NCBI GenBank assembly: GCA_964654695.1
Contig: CAZZKJ010000001.1
Span: 62,001-126,000 of the forward strand
Direction: 5' to 3'
DNA: 64,000 bases
Source of the DNA: CAZZKJ01 sp964654695
Lineage (GTDB): Bacteria; Krumholzibacteriota; Krumholzibacteriia; WVZY01
Shown here: positions 61,234-64,000 of the stretch, one piece after another
How the letters are laid out: each line of letters opens with the position of its first letter
Numbering within the stretch: the first letter of the stretch is position 1
The notes under the pieces: generated by a model
Told to the model about the DNA's origin: nothing
The model's database searches: none
What the model saw: the letters and a program-made list of their open reading frames with translations, nothing else
Program-made: the position numbers and the translations under genes

Positions 61234-61361
61234 ATTAAATATCCCACTGTTTTCAACGAGTTCCGCATTTCGGATGGCTACGCGGATCGTTTGTGCTGCA
61301 TCTGTGCTTGGGAGATAAGGTTGCAACCCACTCTTATTCTCTTCTTCGAGGAGGAGATGCC

Positions 61362-61751
61362 ATGCGCATGTTCACGAGAGGCGCTTTAATTGCTTTCATA
61401 GTATTGTGTATTTGTTTGTCTCTATCGGCGTTGGCCGATCAATTGCCGACCATGATGGAGAAGGATATTTATCCCGGAACCACCTACGTTGATTACGCCG
61501 GTCAAACCTTTCGTTTTGTTACGAGCGTCACTCTCCACATCAAGATGGTCCCCAAGGGGGCATCCGTCATTCAATTCTCGTTTAAGGCGCGCCATTCCGC
61601 CGGCGGCCAGGGCGGGCCGGGTCAGGTAAGCGGCGACAGCCAGGTCAACATATTCTGGCAGAATTGGAACTCCGGCATATATGAGGGTCCTCCTCCGGCC
61701 GAGGAATGGATGGGGATGCTTAATACGGAGTCCGGTTACACAGAAAAGTAA
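61362..61751 (+). CDS. Small secreted protein of unknown function (129 aa)
   Basis: The product has a clear signal peptide (hydrophobic ALIAFIVLCICLSLSALA, cleavage about residue 26). A mature part of about 103 residues is rich in Gly, Gln and aromatic residues (IQFSFKARH, GGQGGPGQVSGD, FWQNWNSGIYEGPPPAEEWMG). I recognise no family. ATG 61362 has a strong GAGGAGG site, preferred over an earlier in-frame start at 61293. It is followed by the candidate ncRNA on the same strand and preceded by selB. Confidence 0.7.
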   Translation: MRMFTRGALIAFIVLCICLSLSALADQLPTMMEKDIYPGTTYVDYAGQTFRFVTSVTLHIKMVPKGASVIQFSFKARHSAGGQGGPGQVSGDSQVNIFWQNWNSGIYEGPPPAEEWMGMLNTESGYTEK

Positions 61752-61892
61752 AATAATTTTACTGTTATAAAAATATTTGACGATTCTCCTTTTTCCCTGC
61801 CGGATTATTTCTCAGATATTTCATAAGATTTGTATAACTTCTTGATTTTAATGAAAATAGAGTCACGGATATATTCTTGAAGCGAAGCGCTT

Positions 61893-61908
61893 TGGTATGA
61901 TTGTTGCA
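61893..61908 (+). promoter_or_regulatory. Sigma-54-type (-24/-12) promoter for the candidate ncRNA
   Basis: The site reads TGGTATGATTGTTGCA. GG at 61894-61895 and GC at 61906-61907 are exactly 10 bases apart, with a perfect TTGCA half. The predicted start is near 61919. No good sigma-70 match was found in the same gap. Confidence 0.5.
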
Positions 61909-61918
61909 GTTCACCCTT

Positions 61919-62185
61919 TTACCGCTTATGCCTAATAAAAGTAACCCTAGTCGGTGCTCTATGGGACGAGGAGCACAGGAAGAGAGACAAGGCGGTATCG
62001 TAGAGGGTAACTCGGGCGGATAAACCAGGTTTGCACCGATCGGTTTATCATTCAAACGCCTGCCTACGTTCTTTTGTGGTTCATCATGCCAGCGAATCAT
62101 AGCCCTTGCCCTTAGCATGATTCCGGGCTGGGTGTTGCCCTCTTGAAATCAACGGGGGAAGTACTTGTGCTTCCTCCGTTTTTTT
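61919..62185 (+). ncRNA. Candidate stand-alone non-coding RNA of about 267 nt
   Basis: The 432-base gap between the secreted-protein gene and the convergent NFACT gene holds a promoter-like site, a strong terminator and, between them, several strong stems. GTGCTC at about 61955-61960 pairs with GAGCAC at about 61970-61975. GATAAACC (about 62019-62026) pairs with GGTTTATC (about 62042-62049), an 8-bp perfect stem bounded by GGCG/CGCC. AATCAT pairs with ATGATT further on. I checked by eye for RNase P, tmRNA, SRP and 6S core motifs and found none. A 117-residue frame on the opposite strand (61765-62118) has no family resemblance. The RNA identity is unknown. Confidence 0.45.
62152..62185 (+). 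terminator. Rho-independent terminator of the candidate ncRNA
   Basis: A 10-bp stem (62152-62161 with 62170-62179, one G-T pair) and an 8-base loop are followed by a T-run at 62179-62185. The T-run is on the plus strand only, so it serves the ncRNA, not the convergent NFACT gene, whose stop overlaps its last bases. Confidence 0.85.
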
Positions 62186-63809
62186 ATAAGCGCTCTTCAG
62201 GCAGCTGCGGCTCGACGAAGAGGGTCTTCTCGCGCGAACACACCACCAGACCCGGCGGGGCTTTCCTGGGTTTTCTGACATATTTCCTTAGGGTATAAAT
62301 AACGGGAACCAGTGATGAATTTCGGGCTTTCGAATAAAATGCCGCAACCCGGGCCGCCGCTTCGAGAATGTAACGCGGAGGATTGACGTATGATCGACTG
62401 GATTTAAGAATCACGTGCGATCCCGCGGCCTGCTGTGCGTGCATCCAGATATCCGACGGCGATGCCGTCTTGAATGTCAGCTCATCGTTTTCCTTGTTGT
62501 TTCTTCCCACGAGAACGTACCAGGTAGCATCGATATCGAATCTGCGGCTGCGTTTGGCTTCGCGGGCCGATGAGGGTTTATTGAACCGGAGCCTGGACGG
62601 CGGCGCGAAGCTGTCAATAATTGCAATAGCTTCTCCGGGATGTCCGGCTCCTGCAACATCGTTCAGCATGGATTCGAGGTTCTTGATGTCATCAAGGACT
62701 TTTTGCCGCCGCTCCGATATGAATCTCAAGCCACGCTTGAGCTTAGCAGCTTTAGCATAAAGCCGGCGAACCTGCTCCTGAATACTTTTAGCGGGTTCCA
62801 AATCGAATCGTATAATCTGTCCGTTTTGATATGGATCGGGTAGATCGACATTTTTCAACCCGGGTTTTATTCCGGCCTGGTATGCCGCCAGCACATCCGC
62901 CCGGCGCTTGAATTTTTCATGATCCGCGGCGGTTTTCAATTCACTGTCGAGATACAAAAGCAGTTTTTTCCTGGCTTCCAAGCGGCCGCGAAAAGGAGAG
63001 ATTCTTTTATCGATAATTTTCTTTATCCGCCGGCCTACAGCGTTTATGCCAATCGATAGCGCAGCGGAGCAGGGATCGGTGAAAGATCCGGCCGCAGCTT
63101 CGATTGACCGCCGACCGGCTTGAGGTTTTTTTTCATAAGGAAAGGGAGAAGCTGCGGCGGGCTTATCGGCATGGATTACGTTAAAGGAGGCGTTTCCTTT
63201 CCGTACGGTGTCCCTGAAAACGATCAAATTCGAGAGATCCGTTTTGCCTGTTTCAGGGGTAAAGAAATCAATAAGCTTTTTATCCAAACCGGGGCATTTT
63301 TCGCCCGATGCCAACAACGATCTTAAATCCTGTTCATTGATATCTGCGAAACCCGCCTTTTCCGGTCTAGCATCCGGTGCCGGCCCGGATGACCTGGAAA
63401 AAAGGGCGTCAATGACTTTGCCGGAAGATTCGATTTGGGCTCGGACCCTGCGCCCGTATAACGCAATACGCAGAATCAAATTCGTTTTATTTTTCCGCTC
63501 AAATGTTAATAGAACAGTGCGATCCCCCTTCGGTTGGGACAGCGAAGTCAAGAGGGCGCCTTTGAGAGCGGTAAACACCGGCGTAAAGGGGCAGGAGGCA
63601 AGAACGTCTTCATTGGATAAAAAGATAAAAGAATCGCTGTCCGAGAGGAGCGCGGTCAGGAATTCCGGACGGGTTTTCTCCCCGGAGCCGTCGGAAGGCA
63701 TAAATTCCATGAGAAAAATCCGCTCGAACAATCGGCATTCCGCAACCCGCCGCCCGCATAGTGAGGTGCGGAAGGAATCGATTATCAGCGACAACATCCA
63801 CGAGTTCAT
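62184..63809 (-). CDS. RqcH-like NFACT family protein (ribosome rescue)
   Basis: NFACT proteins such as RqcH bind stalled 50S subunits and add C-terminal alanine tails that target nascent chains for degradation. The N-terminal NFACT-N domain keeps the Asp-Arg pair needed for tailing (Asp96-Arg97 in GDRTVLLTF). A central helical hairpin and coiled coil (about residues 265-400) follow. The C-terminal NFACT-R/DUF814 domain shows YVLVGRNNKENDELTFK and DIWMHAQQAAGSHVIL. The usual Arg after DIW(L/M)HA is Gln here. The 541-residue length is normal. The ATG is at 63809; 63797 is an alternative. No clear ribosome-binding site is seen. Confidence 0.88.
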   Translation of the reverse strand: MNSWMLSLIIDSFRTSLCGRRVAECRLFERIFLMEFMPSDGSGEKTRPEFLTALLSDSDSFIFLSNEDVLASCPFTPVFTALKGALLTSLSQPKGDRTVLLTFERKNKTNLILRIALYGRRVRAQIESSGKVIDALFSRSSGPAPDARPEKAGFADINEQDLRSLLASGEKCPGLDKKLIDFFTPETGKTDLSNLIVFRDTVRKGNASFNVIHADKPAAASPFPYEKKPQAGRRSIEAAAGSFTDPCSAALSIGINAVGRRIKKIIDKRISPFRGRLEARKKLLLYLDSELKTAADHEKFKRRADVLAAYQAGIKPGLKNVDLPDPYQNGQIIRFDLEPAKSIQEQVRRLYAKAAKLKRGLRFISERRQKVLDDIKNLESMLNDVAGAGHPGEAIAIIDSFAPPSRLRFNKPSSAREAKRSRRFDIDATWYVLVGRNNKENDELTFKTASPSDIWMHAQQAAGSHVILKSSRSYVNPPRYILEAAARVAAFYSKARNSSLVPVIYTLRKYVRKPRKAPPGLVVCSREKTLFVEPQLPEERL

Positions 63810-63851
63810 ATCAATAATAGATTAAGTTCTTGTTTTTTGAGGATTTACCCA

Positions 63852-63880
63852 TTGACAACCAGGCGGCTTTTCAATAATAT
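63852..63880 (+). promoter_or_regulatory. Sigma-70-type promoter for yicC
   Basis: TTGACA at 63852-63857 and TAATAT at 63875-63880 have 17-base spacing, 47 bases before the yicC start. Confidence 0.75.
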
Positions 63881-63926
63881 TCATTATCTCATCTCACAAA
63901 ATCCAAATCAACAGGGAGCTTATTTT

Positions 63927-64000
63927 ATGCTCATTAGCATGACCGGTTTCGGTCAGAACGAGATCTCTGACAAAAACTCAAGAATATCAGCGGAAATCAG
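63927..64000 (+). CDS. yicC: YicC family endoribonuclease, N-terminal fragment cut by the window end
   Basis: Only 24 codons are visible, starting MLISMTGFGQNE, the signature of YicC/YloC proteins (usually about 290 residues). GGGAG lies 8 bases upstream of the ATG, and a TTGACA-type promoter is placed just before. YicC family proteins are RNA-cleaving enzymes; the gene often sits upstream of gmk and rpoZ. The rest lies beyond the window. Confidence 0.85.
   Translation, partial: MLISMTGFGQNEISDKNSRISAEI

Noticed and set aside
61311..61326. Fifth sigma-54-like site before the small secreted protein
   Set aside because: GG and GC have the right spacing and TTGCA is perfect, but the -24 half (GGGAGA) is poor and a TATAAT lies upstream; too weak to call.
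61765..62118. 117-residue frame on the minus strand across the candidate ncRNA
   Set aside because: Low-complexity basic product without motifs or a ribosome-binding site; the plus-strand promoter-stem-terminator pattern explains the region better.
1..64000. Mobile elements, CRISPR arrays, prophage, rRNA or tRNA genes, and in-frame UGA selenoproteins
   Set aside because: I looked for transposase or integrase genes, regularly spaced repeats, RNA cores and readable frames beyond TGA stops and saw none; short or divergent cases could escape inspection by eye.

Overview
The window is a contiguous, gene-dense (about 50% GC) stretch of a bacterial chromosome. I see no rRNA, tRNA, CRISPR array, insertion sequence or phage gene. 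It looks like an uncultured Gram-negative lineage of the FCB or neighbouring type. The reasons are signal-peptide and lipoprotein genes, a small outer-membrane barrel candidate, a metallophosphoesterase with a type IX-like C-terminal sorting tail, a DUF4159/DUF4175 gene pair, and a protein of the type databases often mislabel 'asparagine synthetase B'. The sequence alone does not fix the phylum.

Layout. 1-7190: YibQ-type deacetylase, pdxJ, an outer-membrane barrel and a GH113-like hydrolase on the minus strand, then secD-secF-DUF456. 7316-12859: a sigma-54-like promoter, a small secreted protein and a giant (1623 aa) NtrY-like membrane histidine kinase. 12870-18437 (minus): a CstA transporter, a beta-propeller/transglutaminase fusion and a TMTC-like membrane protein with TPRs. 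18551-27812: DUF4159, DUF4175, TPR and 'AsnB-like' cell-envelope cluster, then the phosphoesterase. 27854-31554: a structured leader with a zinc-ribbon protein, a CPBP protease, a HAD hydrolase and Nnr. 31639-39351: a complete glutamine-synthetase control locus (glnA-glnD, convergent glnE, divergent glnB), then tsaD. 40645-49263: a five-gene phosphorelay/c-di-GMP locus behind a sigma-54-like promoter. 49310-61173: housekeeping genes priA, a TPR lipoprotein, rho, rpmE, DUF1385, prfA-prmC, murA and selB. 61205-64000: a small secreted protein, a candidate stand-alone ncRNA with its own promoter and terminator, an RqcH/NFACT gene, and the start of yicC.

Two themes stand out. First, nitrogen control is fully encoded here: GlnA carries the adenylylation tyrosine, GlnE and GlnD are the modifying enzymes, and GlnB has Tyr51. 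Second, four intergenic sites match the -24/-12 sigma-54 promoter with exact GG-N10-GC spacing, all pointing toward a downstream gene or RNA. They precede the secreted protein/giant kinase pair, the phosphorelay locus, rho and the ncRNA. The phosphorelay locus is the best candidate for an undescribed system. It has two tandem hybrid proteins, each joining a membrane sensor, GAF, a histidine kinase, GAF and HD-GYP. The second has lost the HD-diad histidine. The pair is flanked by a receiver-GGDEF protein, a soluble kinase and a lone receiver.
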